Assembly: GCA_030744755.1 (NCBI GenBank)
Contig: JASLPY010000029.1
Span: 1 to 57,472, forward strand
Direction: 5' to 3'
Length of the DNA stretch: 57,472 bases
Origin: Kiritimatiellia bacterium
GTDB taxonomy: Bacteria > Verrucomicrobiota > Kiritimatiellia > UBA8416 > JADHWI01
Shown here piece after piece: positions 39,612 through 48,695 of this stretch; positions within the stretch are counted from its first letter, which is position 1; every line of letters starts with the position of its first letter. The notes beneath the pieces were generated by a model that was not told the DNA's origin, did no database searches, and was given only the letters and a program-made list of their open reading frames with translations. Both the position numbers and the translations under genes were made by a program.

Positions 39612-39654
39612 CATTACTTGATCTCTCGTTACAACGGGGGAAGATCAAGTAGTG
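39612..39654. terminator. Stem-loop after the MoxR operon
   Basis: CATTACTTGATCT (39612-39624) pairs with AGATCAAGTAGTG (39642-39654), 12 of 13 positions, with a 17-base loop. It sits 25 bp after the last stop of the operon and before the glycosidase gene. There is no clear T-run, so termination is only probable; it could be an operator for the downstream gene instead. Confidence 0.4.
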
Positions 39655-39700
39655 AAATCAGGTAAAGAGATTAAGTATTCATCGGTAACGGGAGATACAA

Positions 39701-42028
39701 ATGAAATGCCTATCATTGAACTGTAAAACAATGACAAGATTGAAACTTCATCAAGCATTCACTGTAATGGCAATTGTTGCTATGGCAGGATCAGTGCTTG
39801 GCGCAGATTGGAAGCCTGTGGGGAGCAGGATCAAAACACGTTGGGCAGCGAAGGTTACCCCTGCGAACGCTTGGCGTCAGTACCCGCGTCCGCAGATGGT
39901 GCGCAAAGACTGGCAGAACCTGAATGGACTGTGGAATTATAAAGTTCAGCCTGTTAGCAAGAAGGGCGAACAGCCCAAGATCCCGACGGAATGGCGCGGG
40001 AAGATCCTCGTACCGTTCTGCATCGAATCCAGCCTCTCTGGCGTCGGACATATCCTTGAGCCGACGGAAGAACTCTGGTACCAGCGCGAAGTTACGATCA
40101 AGAAGGGCGGTAACCGCATCCTGATGCACTTCGAAGCTGTTGACTACAAATGTTGGCTATGGGTTAACGGCAAGAAAGTCGGCTCCCATACGGGTGGAAA
40201 CACTCCGTTTTCCTTCGATATTACCGACGCTGCTGTTGACGGTAAAAACGACGTCAAACTCATGGTTGTCGACGGCACCGCGAAGTTCCAGCTCCTCGGC
40301 AAACAGATCGAGAAGCCCCATGCCATCTGGTATACCCGCGTATCCGGTATTTGGCAGACTGTCTGGCTGGAAACCGTACCGCAGACCTACATCAAACGCA
40401 TCAAGATCGACACCAGCATCAATCCGGGCGTCATCAAAGTAAGAACATTTGCCGGCGGTGCTGCCGATAAGGCCAACGGCGTAAAGGTCACTGCCTCCTT
40501 CAAAGGCGCAGAAGTTGGAAGCGTCAAAGGTACGCTCGACAATGCCGCGATTACCATCAAGGACGCAAAACTCTGGTGGACCCACGAACCGAACCTGTAT
40601 GACCTCAAAGTCGAACTCCTCAGCGGCGGCGCAGTACTGGATACGGTCGAATCCTATGCCGGCATCCGTGCAGTCGGAAAAAAGAGAGACGCCAAAGGAC
40701 ACTATCGTTTCACCCTTAACGGTAAATTCATCTTCCAGCTTGGTCCGCTCGATCAGGGTTGGTTCCCCGACGGCCTGCTTACACCGGCTTCCGAAGAAGC
40801 GATGATCTACGATATCGACTACATTCGCGACTGCGGCTTCAACTTCATCCGCAACCACATCAAAGTCCGCCCCCGTCGCTACTACTACTACTGCGATAAG
40901 ATCGGTATGATGATTTGGCAGGATCAGGTTTCCGGGGCGCCGACGCCAAAATGGACTTACTTGCATCCCAACCCAAAAGATGCAGATTGGCCGGACTGGG
41001 CGCACAAACAGTGGATGTATGAGCTCAAAGAGATGATGGATTACCTCCACAACAGCCCGAGTATCGTCATGTGGGTTCCGTTCAACGAAGCCTGGGGTCA
41101 ACATCGTACGATGGAAGTTGGGAAGTGGACCGTCGAATACGATCCGTCCCGCCTCGTCAATATCGCCAGCGGCGGCAACTTCTGGCCGGTTGGCGACGTT
41201 GCCGACCAACATCATTATCCGCATCCCAAGTTTCATTGGTTGCACGACCCACGGATGAAAGATTACGCTAAAGTCGTCGGCGAATTCGGCGGTCATGGAT
41301 ATGTCGCGAGTAAAGACAGTCTGTGGTTCCCCGGCAAGAAAAACTGGGGCTACGGCGGTTTGCCGAGGAACAAGAATGAGCTGCTGGCTCGTTTCAGGTT
41401 ATCCATGTTTTACCTATGGGAACTCAAGAACAAGGGCATTGCCGGCGGCGTCTACACCCAGACTACAGACGTAGAAGGCGAAGTCAACGGCTTGATGACT
41501 TATGACCGTGCTATTGAAAAATTCCCGCGCAAGCAGCTCAAAAGCCTGCATAACATGCTTTACTCAGGAAACCTGACCGGTGAGTACGCATTGCCGATGG
41601 CGCATACAAACAGCACAGCGGTCAAGTACACCACTTCTGAACCCAAAGCGGACTGGTTCAAACCTGGTTTCGATGATGGGTCATGGACAACTGGTCCAGC
41701 CGGTTTAGGCAATCATACCGTCAAACACGCCGTGGTCAAAACCAAGTGGGACTCTGGCAATATCTGGTACCGGACCACATTCGATTTCGACAAGAGTAAA
41801 GGCATTCCCTGGCTCCATGCGTTTTTCGATGAGAACCCGGTGATCTACATAAACGGCATTAAAGCCGCTGAGCTCAAGGGCTATTCCTATTGGTACCTCT
41901 TGCTTGAGATTTCACCTCAAGCAAAAGCGTCCCTCAAGCCGACCGGCAACAACCTTGCCGTCAAGTGCGACAATGCTGAAGGCGGGCAATACATTGACGT
42001 TGCTATCGCCTACAGCGTTAAAGAGTAG
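39701..42028 (+). CDS. Secreted glycoside hydrolase family 2 enzyme
   Basis: 775 residues with a signal peptide ending near VLGADW. Residues about 50-200 form the GH2 sugar-binding domain, then an Ig-like domain, then the TIM barrel. The catalytic pair is visible: acid/base Glu in VPFNEAWGQH and nucleophile Glu in VGEFGGHGY. A C-terminal beta domain (about 640-770) resembles the jelly-roll of related beta-galactosidases and beta-glucuronidases. Exact sugar specificity cannot be read. The ATG at 39701 follows GGGAG; an internal ATG at 39731 would also give a signal peptide. Next to it lie an OprB-like porin and a rhamnose-transporter remnant, so it may be part of a plant- or algal-polysaccharide locus. 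Confidence 0.92.
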   Translation: MKCLSLNCKTMTRLKLHQAFTVMAIVAMAGSVLGADWKPVGSRIKTRWAAKVTPANAWRQYPRPQMVRKDWQNLNGLWNYKVQPVSKKGEQPKIPTEWRGKILVPFCIESSLSGVGHILEPTEELWYQREVTIKKGGNRILMHFEAVDYKCWLWVNGKKVGSHTGGNTPFSFDITDAAVDGKNDVKLMVVDGTAKFQLLGKQIEKPHAIWYTRVSGIWQTVWLETVPQTYIKRIKIDTSINPGVIKVRTFAGGAADKANGVKVTASFKGAEVGSVKGTLDNAAITIKDAKLWWTHEPNLYDLKVELLSGGAVLDTVESYAGIRAVGKKRDAKGHYRFTLNGKFIFQLGPLDQGWFPDGLLTPASEEAMIYDIDYIRDCGFNFIRNHIKVRPRRYYYYCDKIGMMIWQDQVSGAPTPKWTYLHPNPKDADWPDWAHKQWMYELKEMMDYLHNSPSIVMWVPFNEAWGQHRTMEVGKWTVEYDPSRLVNIASGGNFWPVGDVADQHHYPHPKFHWLHDPRMKDYAKVVGEFGGHGYVASKDSLWFPGKKNWGYGGLPRNKNELLARFRLSMFYLWELKNKGIAGGVYTQTTDVEGEVNGLMTYDRAIEKFPRKQLKSLHNMLYSGNLTGEYALPMAHTNSTAVKYTTSEPKADWFKPGFDDGSWTTGPAGLGNHTVKHAVVKTKWDSGNIWYRTTFDFDKSKGIPWLHAFFDENPVIYINGIKAAELKGYSYWYLLLEISPQAKASLKPTGNNLAVKCDNAEGGQYIDVAIAYSVKE

Positions 42029-42159
42029 ATTCAAACGGTATGTGTTTTGTTCTTCAGAACTAGGGTACGACCGCGCTGGGTGCGGCTGGGTGCGCCAAGG
42101 GGCTGGATGAGTTTTTTTGACCCTACGAGGGGACTATCGGTTTGGCCGGAGGGGGCTAA

Positions 42160-43431
42160 ATGAAGCGTTGGGGTATTCTGTGTACGGTTCTCATTGGAAC
42201 CGCTTGTATTTCCTTTGCAGCGGACAAGGCGCCCACCAAGAAATCAAAGGCCACTGACGACGACGCATTCTCCGCACCGGGGTCTGCCGGAGCGCAACTG
42301 AAGGAGAGCGAGAAACCCAAGACATCTGCATTGCAGTTCTCCTTGATCGATGAGGCTCTGGGACCGTGGTTTGAATGGAAAGAGAACCTCAGGAAGAAGA
42401 CCGGCCTGCATATCGCCATGGCCTACTCGTACCTTCACATGTGGGCCAGCGACGCCCCGGAAGAAAGATACGACGCTGCGGGTGGCGGCATCTTCCGCCT
42501 GTCGGGTTCATGGACGCTGGTGAATCGCGGCAAACGAAATGTAGGACGCATTGTCTTCGAAACAGATCATCGCCATCGATACACGAAGCTTGAACCCCAG
42601 CAGCTCGGGTTTCACGTGGGCTATTTCGGCATACCCGGCCTGCTCTTCAACAACACGGAACACATTCTTGGTGAACTGAGCTGGCAGCAGGTCCTCAACG
42701 ACGGAAAGACCTGGGTCGTCATTGGACGCTATAACCCAAACAACGTGTTTGACGTGCTCGGCTACGCGAACCCCTGGGTCACATTCCAAAACTATGCCAT
42801 CGTTCTCAACACCAGCGTGACCATGCCCGAATACGGGATAGGCATTGCCGCATCGCACTGGATCAACAATCAGTGGTACGTCAACGCAAGCGTCAGCGAT
42901 ATCAACGGGCACCCGACGGTCATTCGTTTCTTTGAGGATTTTCACGAGGTCTTCACCATCGCTGAAATCGGCTGGTCACCCGAGCGTTGGGAGCGCTACG
43001 CGAAGAACATACATGTGACCGCGTGGCATGCAACTGCACGCGAAAACGTACGCTTGAGGGATGGGGCTGACATTGCAGAGGGCAACGGTCTCTCTATTGG
43101 TGCGCACTGGACATTCTTCAAGCGGCTGGCCTTCTTCTTCCGGGGCGGATGGTCGGATGGTGCGTCGCGTATGGCCAAGAGTTCTCTAGGGGGAGGACTA
43201 ACATACAGTGCTCCAACGCGAGACGACATGATTGGCCTTGGTATGAACTGGAGCGAGCCGGCAGACGAGAGTCTTGAAGCACAGACGGTCTACGAGCTGT
43301 TCTATCGTGTCCAGCTCTCCCCTCGTCTGGCCATCACGCCGTCGCTCCAGTTTGTTGACGACCCTGCTCTTCCCGATGCACCGGACGATCATCTCTGGTT
43401 CTACGGTCTGAGAGGCCGATTCACGTTCTAA
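42160..43431 (+). CDS. OprB-like carbohydrate-selective porin
   Basis: 423 residues. Signal peptide (GILCTVLIGTACISFA), then a Lys/Asp/Ser-rich linker, then a beta-barrel rich in alternating aromatic residues and ending in ...GRFTF, the terminal Phe signature of outer-membrane barrels. Segments like YNPNNVFDVLGYANPW, PEYGIGIAASHWINNQWYVNASVSDING and SLGGGLTYSAP match the OprB family. Expected in the outer membrane, taking up sugars released by enzymes such as the GH2 protein upstream. A strong GGAGGGGG precedes the ATG. Confidence 0.85.
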   Translation: MKRWGILCTVLIGTACISFAADKAPTKKSKATDDDAFSAPGSAGAQLKESEKPKTSALQFSLIDEALGPWFEWKENLRKKTGLHIAMAYSYLHMWASDAPEERYDAAGGGIFRLSGSWTLVNRGKRNVGRIVFETDHRHRYTKLEPQQLGFHVGYFGIPGLLFNNTEHILGELSWQQVLNDGKTWVVIGRYNPNNVFDVLGYANPWVTFQNYAIVLNTSVTMPEYGIGIAASHWINNQWYVNASVSDINGHPTVIRFFEDFHEVFTIAEIGWSPERWERYAKNIHVTAWHATARENVRLRDGADIAEGNGLSIGAHWTFFKRLAFFFRGGWSDGASRMAKSSLGGGLTYSAPTRDDMIGLGMNWSEPADESLEAQTVYELFYRVQLSPRLAITPSLQFVDDPALPDAPDDHLWFYGLRGRFTF

Positions 43432-43531
43432 CCCGCAAGTTGGATAGAGATCGTTTGGTTGTCCCGCGTATAACCCGCATTTCTCACCGGATGTCGAACC
43501 AAAACGGTGAAGACTAATGCCGGAGCGGGGA

Positions 43532-43990
43532 TTAGTGATCTGTGACTTGTTCGGTCTCCTGACCTGCAGATGTCTCAGTTCCTACCAGCTTGCTCCCGCG
43601 GCCGATAACTATGGTCGAGAGGATCAGCACAACAATTCCCGCAAGAATCACGTTGATGGTCTTCTTGCTGCTGCCCTTCCATTCTTTGGTCAGCAGGCCA
43701 ATCACGTTGCTGGTGATGATGATAAAGGCCATGTGCAGCGACCAGCTCGCAAACCCGTACTTGCCCATCTGGGTTTCACCCATGCCGTAGAAGAAGAACT
43801 GCAGGTACCATAAAACTCCGGCAACCATGCACAGAGTGTAGTTCCGTCCCAGGGATCCGCCGTCTTTAGCCTTGCCATAGTTCGAGAACGTCTTGTTCTT
43901 CTCACTCAGCCAGATGCAGCAGATGCAGTTGGTCGTGAAACCGCCAAGCAGAACGACAACGAGCAGCGGGATGTTGGAACGGACTGCATG
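43532..43990 (-). pseudogene. C-terminal remnant of a RhaT-like rhamnose transporter
   Basis: About 150 residues match the end of the L-rhamnose/proton symporter family: VVVLLGGFTTN, LCMVAGVLWYLQFFFYGMGETQMGKY, FASWSLHMAFIIITSNVIGL, with four hydrophobic helices. The intact family has about 340 residues and ten helices; the first six are missing and the sequence upstream of about 43990 looks unrelated. No promoter-proximal half is found nearby on either strand, so it is a truncated relic. Confidence 0.75.
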
Positions 43991-44153
43991 TAGTGCAGGC
44001 TTTGGCCTGTCTGAACCAACTTTCTTTCTGCAGTTGTTTTGGGTATAGGGGCAACCATCGTGCCCCAACTGCCATATCCGGTAAGAACATGAGCTACGAG
44101 AGTTTTAGACATATAGCCATGTATGTTTGTTCCAAACTGTAAGAGAGGTGAGT

Positions 44154-45191
44154 ATGACAAAAACAGCAATGACTCGTATGACAATTCGTTCTGCACAGAC
44201 ACTAATGTTGGTGATTGCTGCGATGCTGATGGTTTGTGCATCAGATACTTTTGCAGCCAGAAAGAGTACATCACAAACGAATAAAGGGCGGATCTCTTAT
44301 ACCAAGAACGGCCGTATTCACGTCAGTATACCCGGTCAACCGGACGGTGAGCCAATTATTAAATGCAGGGAAGGCCACCATGACTTCAAACCGTCCTGGT
44401 CGAAGAAGGGCTGGCTGGTGTTCTTCCGCAGAGTTAAGAATGATCCTGACACTCTGAAATGGAAGACTGATCTTTATATCGCCGGATACAACGGTAAAGG
44501 ACTGCGGAAATTGGCCGACGGCGACACAGCCAATTTCAATCCGACATGGACGCGCGACGGTTCCCACATGCCAATCTGGAGCAGGAAAGACAAAGCGCAT
44601 AAATGGACTACTTATAATATCATGACTACGACGATAAATGGCAGTCCGGGTACCGAATATCCACTTACCGCCTCCCGCTACCACTCCTGGGCGTATTCAT
44701 GCCTCAAAGACGGCCGGATCCTGGTCAATTCTACGCATGACGGACCACTGCAATATTACCTCATGACTCCCGGCGACAACAAAAAGAACCCGAATCCGAC
44801 GTTTGAGCTCATAAAGTGCGATCTTGCTTCGAAAGGGTTTCTGGCTCGTATCACCCTTACGCCGGATGAAAAGAAGGTATGTTTCGAGTTCAGCCCGCAC
44901 TCCAACAAAAGCAAAGATACCGGCCGGATCCTTTACCACGGCAAATTCGACAAAACGAAGCGGGTGATGTACGACCTTGTACCGTTTGCCAATCATAAGC
45001 CAACCCTGGATTACGCCTGGTTCGCCTACCCGCGTTGGCTTGAGGGCTCCAACAGAATTGCCTTCCATGCCAACAGCACTGGTAAAGGTAGATTGTTCAT
45101 TTACGATCTGAAGACCAAGGAAACGAAGCAGATCTCGACCGATGAGACTGCGGACTATCGCTATCCTCACGGCGAGATGATGCCGAAATAG
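44154..45191 (+). CDS. Secreted TolB-like (PD40) propeller protein, copy 1
   Basis: About 345 residues from the ATG at 44154, which follows GAGAGGTGAG; an upstream in-frame ATG at 44127 lacks this. The signal peptide runs to about FAA. Propeller blades of the WD40-like/PD40 type appear as FKPSWSKKGWLVFFRRV, FNPTWTRDGSHMPIWSR, RITLTPDEKKVCFEF and YPRWLEGSNRIAFHANSTGKGRLFIYDL. Clearly paralogous to the gene at 47683-48666 (shared WSK...LVFFRRVK, NPTWTRDG, TTGKGRLF-type motifs). Periplasmic location is likely; partner and ligand are unknown. Confidence 0.85.
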   Translation: MTKTAMTRMTIRSAQTLMLVIAAMLMVCASDTFAARKSTSQTNKGRISYTKNGRIHVSIPGQPDGEPIIKCREGHHDFKPSWSKKGWLVFFRRVKNDPDTLKWKTDLYIAGYNGKGLRKLADGDTANFNPTWTRDGSHMPIWSRKDKAHKWTTYNIMTTTINGSPGTEYPLTASRYHSWAYSCLKDGRILVNSTHDGPLQYYLMTPGDNKKNPNPTFELIKCDLASKGFLARITLTPDEKKVCFEFSPHSNKSKDTGRILYHGKFDKTKRVMYDLVPFANHKPTLDYAWFAYPRWLEGSNRIAFHANSTGKGRLFIYDLKTKETKQISTDETADYRYPHGEMMPK

Positions 45192-45544
45192 ACGAATAGC
45201 ATTCTGCATACGATATTGCGGCGCGCAAGGGACCCGCCGTCGCCAAGGCGTGGCACGCTGCACGCCCTAGCTTGTTTTGACAGGCTGCATGCCCTATCCC
45301 GCCAGCTTGCTCCCGCGGAGATGTAGCGCGTATCGACATGGAAACGCTAGAGCAACTCCTCGCAATGTTCCGCGAGCTGCTGTACCGCTTCAATGATTTC
45401 GAGTTCGTCGTCAATGCCGAGATGCTCTATCAGCGAGGCATATGCATTCTTGTGTATGCCGGAGAAGGACCTCCCAGCGCAATCGCCGCCGTCTTCAGAT
45501 CTCCCCCGCCCGGAATGATACTTCTCATCCGGTAGGCCCTATCC
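45192..45544. other. Spacer between convergent genes
   Basis: Apart from the possible terminator, this 350-bp spacer holds a 65-codon plus-strand frame (45338-45535) with no signal, no ribosome-binding site and no recognisable family, probably non-coding or decayed. It contains CCAGCTTGCTCCCGCGG, which also occurs near 43586 inside the transporter remnant. Confidence 0.4.
45247..45276 (+). terminator. Possible terminator of the plus-strand TolB-like gene
   Basis: GGCGTG (45247-45252) and CACGCC (45261-45266) form a GC-rich stem with internal symmetry, followed by CTAGCTTGTTTT. It lies about 55 bp after the stop of the 44154 gene. Confidence 0.4.
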
Positions 45545-46555
45545 CTACTCCACCTTCATGTTCTTCATGGGCTTTCGGGTCATGGCCTTTTTGCTGTAGG
45601 AAGCAAGCAGGGTTTTGTCTTTGCTCGTCAGTTTAGTTTCGGTGGTGATGATCTTGATGTTGGCATCGATCTCGTGCCGGAGCCGCATGCCGATGAGGAG
45701 CATATCGAACCGCTTGTCGTTGAGGACCCAGCGGATCGCCGCGCCCGGCAGCTCTTTGATGTCTTTCTTCTCGAACTCCGGGACAATGTAGCCCGACCAC
45801 GCACCGAGCACCCCTGCCCCCACCACTTTCATGGCTACCAAGGCCACCTTGAGCTCGTGGGCTTTCGCTATACTCTTCTCCCGGAGTTTCAACATCTTCT
45901 CAGAGAAGACCTGGTTGTGCCCTCTTGGGATGAATCCGAACGCCGGCATGTAGATATCGAAACCTCCCGTTTCGATCATTGCCAGGGCCTTGTCGAAATA
46001 GCCGTGGGCGGACAGTCCAATATGGCGGACCATCTTTTCGTTCTTCAGCTTGACCAGCTCGGCGTGGATCTTCTTCGCCTGGGGGATACTCATCTGCTGG
46101 AGTCCCGGCGTACCGTGGATCAGGATGCCGTCAAGGTAATCCGTCTGCATCTCGCGCAGCGACTTCTCAACCGCACGCCGTACCTCTGTCTCCCTCGTCG
46201 TTTCCACTTTCGAGACAAGGAATGTATCCTTGCGGCGGTCTCTGAGCGCCTCACCAATGATCGACTGGCTCTCCATATAGTTCCCGGCCGTATCGAAATA
46301 GCGGATCCCCCGGTCGTGCGCATAACGGACCAGCTTGACCCGGTCTTCACGCGACAGCGGATTTGCCCAGGCCTTGGGAAGCGCTGCGCCCCCGTATCCA
46401 AGGATCGGCAGCTTGACGCCGACCCTGCCGAACTTCCGCAAGGGGATAGCGCTGGATGAAGCACCGTTCCCGGGTGCCGCGGATGCGATACTTGCCGTTG
46501 CCGCCGTGGCGGCGGCACCTTTCAGAAAACCGCGTCTACCGAACCTGCTGTCCAC
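45545..46555 (-). CDS. Tat-exported aldo/keto reductase
   Basis: About 336 residues from the GTG at 46555, which has GGAGGAGG 7 bases upstream; I prefer it to the ATG at 46582, which lies on the other side of that site. A twin-arginine signal (RFGRRGFLKGAAATAATASIA) precedes the aldo/keto reductase TIM barrel. The catalytic tetrad is visible: Asp and Tyr in DTAGNY, Lys in LVSKVE, His in LIHGTP. The family reduces carbonyls with NADPH; Tat export implies that it folds with its cofactor in the cytoplasm first. End of a minus-strand operon led by the ECF sigma factor gene. Confidence 0.92.
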   Translation of the reverse strand: MDSRFGRRGFLKGAAATAATASIASAAPGNGASSSAIPLRKFGRVGVKLPILGYGGAALPKAWANPLSREDRVKLVRYAHDRGIRYFDTAGNYMESQSIIGEALRDRRKDTFLVSKVETTRETEVRRAVEKSLREMQTDYLDGILIHGTPGLQQMSIPQAKKIHAELVKLKNEKMVRHIGLSAHGYFDKALAMIETGGFDIYMPAFGFIPRGHNQVFSEKMLKLREKSIAKAHELKVALVAMKVVGAGVLGAWSGYIVPEFEKKDIKELPGAAIRWVLNDKRFDMLLIGMRLRHEIDANIKIITTETKLTSKDKTLLASYSKKAMTRKPMKNMKVE

Positions 46556-46597
46556 TGGATTGCCTCCTCCCTTGGCGTACATTATTCACGATGTTCG

Positions 46598-47668
46598 CTA
46601 GAAGCCTGACTTGATCTGTGCGGGCTTCCATTTCATGGCCAGTTTGTCAAGCTTCTCGCCGACAATCTCGATTGACCCCTCGTCGATCTGGCCCAGCCCC
46701 ATCTCATGCCCCATGGTGAGCTGTTTTATCTTCTTTACATCGTGGCTCATAATCCTGGCTGCCGTGGCGTCAGCCGCCATGACATCCTTGCTCGCAATAA
46801 CCGCCCAGGATCCGATACGCTTCCTGACGTCAACCGTTTTGCCCCCCTGCCCTAATGATGGTCCGTCCTTTTCGAGACACATGGAGAAATCCACGATCGA
46901 CAGATCCGGCTTTACGGCTTTGGTTACGTCCAGGAATATCTGAGAAATCGCGCGGGGGCTGCTGTGATCGAGACTCCCGCGGTTCCACCAGGAATTATCC
47001 ATGAACTGCGAGTACCCCTTGATCCGTATGATCCCGACGAAGTTCTTCGTTCCCAGCGTCAGCTGGGCCCACGAATGGGTCTTGGCGACCGGGATCGTAA
47101 TGACCTTGTCCGCTTTCGTCACCATATCCGCTATGGCGATCTTCTTCTGCTTGCACTTTGAGGGGATCTCTGCCCAGCCCGGTGAGTCGACCTCCAGGCA
47201 GGCCAGCTTGACATTGCCGCTGTACTTCGCGCTCAGGCGCTTCGCTTCCGTGACCATGTCCTTCTTGCCGTCCAGGGTCTTTATCTCCCTCCAGTCGTAC
47301 TTAGGAAGCTGACTGCCGTCTCCGATGATGACCTCCCTCGCGCCGGCTTTCAGACACTCATCTGTCACGGCAAGAATGATCTCAGGTTTAGTGCATTCTC
47401 CTGTCGCGAAACACCTGTTGTGCTTCGCCCATGGGGCACTGACGAAGTTGGGCTTGATGAATACCGTTTCGTCTTCCTTCACCACGGTCTTCATGCCTCC
47501 CAGCGCCTCCAGTGCGTCCAGCGTCATCCTGGCCAGGTCGTTTCCCTTGACGGCGGAGACCTTGGATTTACCAGCTTCCTTGACTGCCGCGAAAAGATGC
47601 GGAGCGTTCAGGGCAGAGACGGCACCCGCCGCCGCTCCGATAAAGTCACGTCTGTTCAGTTTCTGCAT
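46598..47668 (-). CDS. Tat-exported DUF362 protein
   Basis: 356 residues. A Tat signal (NRRDFIGAAAGAVSALNAP) is followed by the DUF362 fold (ETVFIKPNFV, EVIIGDGSQ, AKTHSWAQLTLGTKNFVGII, SIVDFSMCLEKDGPSLGQGG). DUF362 domains occur alone or with [4Fe-4S] ferredoxin domains; no ferredoxin motif is present here. The function is unknown. AGGAGGG lies just before the ATG. Lies between the TolB-like protein and the aldo/keto reductase in the sigma-factor operon; the pairing of Tat-exported DUF362 and reductase proteins recurs in PVC genomes, to my general knowledge. Confidence 0.88.
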   Translation of the reverse strand: MQKLNRRDFIGAAAGAVSALNAPHLFAAVKEAGKSKVSAVKGNDLARMTLDALEALGGMKTVVKEDETVFIKPNFVSAPWAKHNRCFATGECTKPEIILAVTDECLKAGAREVIIGDGSQLPKYDWREIKTLDGKKDMVTEAKRLSAKYSGNVKLACLEVDSPGWAEIPSKCKQKKIAIADMVTKADKVITIPVAKTHSWAQLTLGTKNFVGIIRIKGYSQFMDNSWWNRGSLDHSSPRAISQIFLDVTKAVKPDLSIVDFSMCLEKDGPSLGQGGKTVDVRKRIGSWAVIASKDVMAADATAARIMSHDVKKIKQLTMGHEMGLGQIDEGSIEIVGEKLDKLAMKWKPAQIKSGF

Positions 47669-47682
47669 TCCCGCCCTCCTGG

Positions 47683-48666
47683 CTATTTTGGGGTGTCTTC
47701 CACGTGAGGATAACGAAAGTCAATGGAATCGTCCGTGGATACCTGCTTCGTTGAACCGTCAGCCAGCGTATAAAGGAACAGCCTGCCCTTCCCCGTGGTG
47801 TTGGCATGGTAAATCACCGCCTTACCGTCCTTCGTCCATCGAGGATACGCGTACCAGGCCGGCCTGTACTCTTTGTTGGCGATCACCTTGGGATTCGAGA
47901 ACTTCAGTTTCTTCACATCGAAGTCGGCGATAGTCATGGCATGTCCCGGCTCCTTGAATTTGTGGCCGAGGATGTGACCGAAGCATATCTTCTTTTCATC
48001 CGGCGAAACGCTGATCCGGGCCATCAATCCCTTCGCCAGCAAGCCGCCGTCATCAATCCGCTGATATGTTGACTTCCCCCCCGCCTTCGGAGTCATCAGG
48101 TAGTAGCCATAACCCTTCGCCGGGTGCGCGCACTCCACCAGGATGCGGCCATCGGTCAGACTGGAATGTACCCAGTTGTGATAGCTCTCGTCGGTCAGAG
48201 CAACACATTGTTCGGGCTTATTGCCAATCTCGCTTCGCATGATAATGAAGTGTCCCTTGGGGTGCTTCCGGTTCCAGATAGGCGAGTTCTTTCCGTCGCG
48301 TGTCCAGGTAGGGTTGAAGTTCGTGTGCTTGTCATCGGTCAGCTCCTGCCGACCTGTACCGTCCGCCTTGACGATGCAGAGAATGGTCTTCCACTTGACA
48401 ACAACCGGATCGTCCTTGACCCTGCGAAAAAAGACCAGCATGTCACCTGTCTTCGACCAGGACGGCTTGAAGTCCTCCCACCCCTTACCCGGAGGGACCA
48501 TGATAGGATCCTTTCCATCAATCCCGGAAAGCTTGTCCACGCAGATCCTGCCGTTTGCGTAATACGAGAACCTGTAGTCAGGTTCGGCGGCCTCCGCTGT
48601 GACTATCGAAATCGCTGAAACTACCGCTGCTGCCAGCGCCGTCATCTGTTTGCCCTTCGTTCTCAT
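47683..48666 (-). CDS. Secreted TolB-like (PD40) propeller protein, copy 2
   Basis: 327 residues with a signal peptide (MTALAAAVVSAISIVTAEA). Paralogue of the gene at 44154-45191: the blade motifs FKPSWSKTGDMLVFFRRVKDD, FNPTWTRDGKNSPIWNR, RISVSPDEKKICFGH, YPRWTKDGKAVIYHANTTGK and the C-terminal STDDSIDFRYPHVED all have counterparts there. It is likely that a local duplication placed one copy in this operon and the other on the opposite strand. Role unknown; perhaps a sensor or substrate-binding protein in the envelope. Confidence 0.87.
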   Translation of the reverse strand: MRTKGKQMTALAAAVVSAISIVTAEAAEPDYRFSYYANGRICVDKLSGIDGKDPIMVPPGKGWEDFKPSWSKTGDMLVFFRRVKDDPVVVKWKTILCIVKADGTGRQELTDDKHTNFNPTWTRDGKNSPIWNRKHPKGHFIIMRSEIGNKPEQCVALTDESYHNWVHSSLTDGRILVECAHPAKGYGYYLMTPKAGGKSTYQRIDDGGLLAKGLMARISVSPDEKKICFGHILGHKFKEPGHAMTIADFDVKKLKFSNPKVIANKEYRPAWYAYPRWTKDGKAVIYHANTTGKGRLFLYTLADGSTKQVSTDDSIDFRYPHVEDTPK

Positions 48667-48695
48667 TTACCTTTTCCTTTGCTGTCTTCCCGGTT

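Noticed and set aside
40157..41296. 379-codon minus-strand frame
   Set aside because: Antisense of the GH2 gene with intact catalytic residues on the other strand.
43586..45319. 17-bp string CCAGCTTGCTCCCGCGG found twice (near 43586 and 45302)
   Set aside because: Too short to distinguish a repeat from chance; no matching flanks were seen.
45338..45535. 65-codon frame between convergent genes
   Set aside because: No ribosome-binding site and no recognisable fold; kept only as part of the spacer description.
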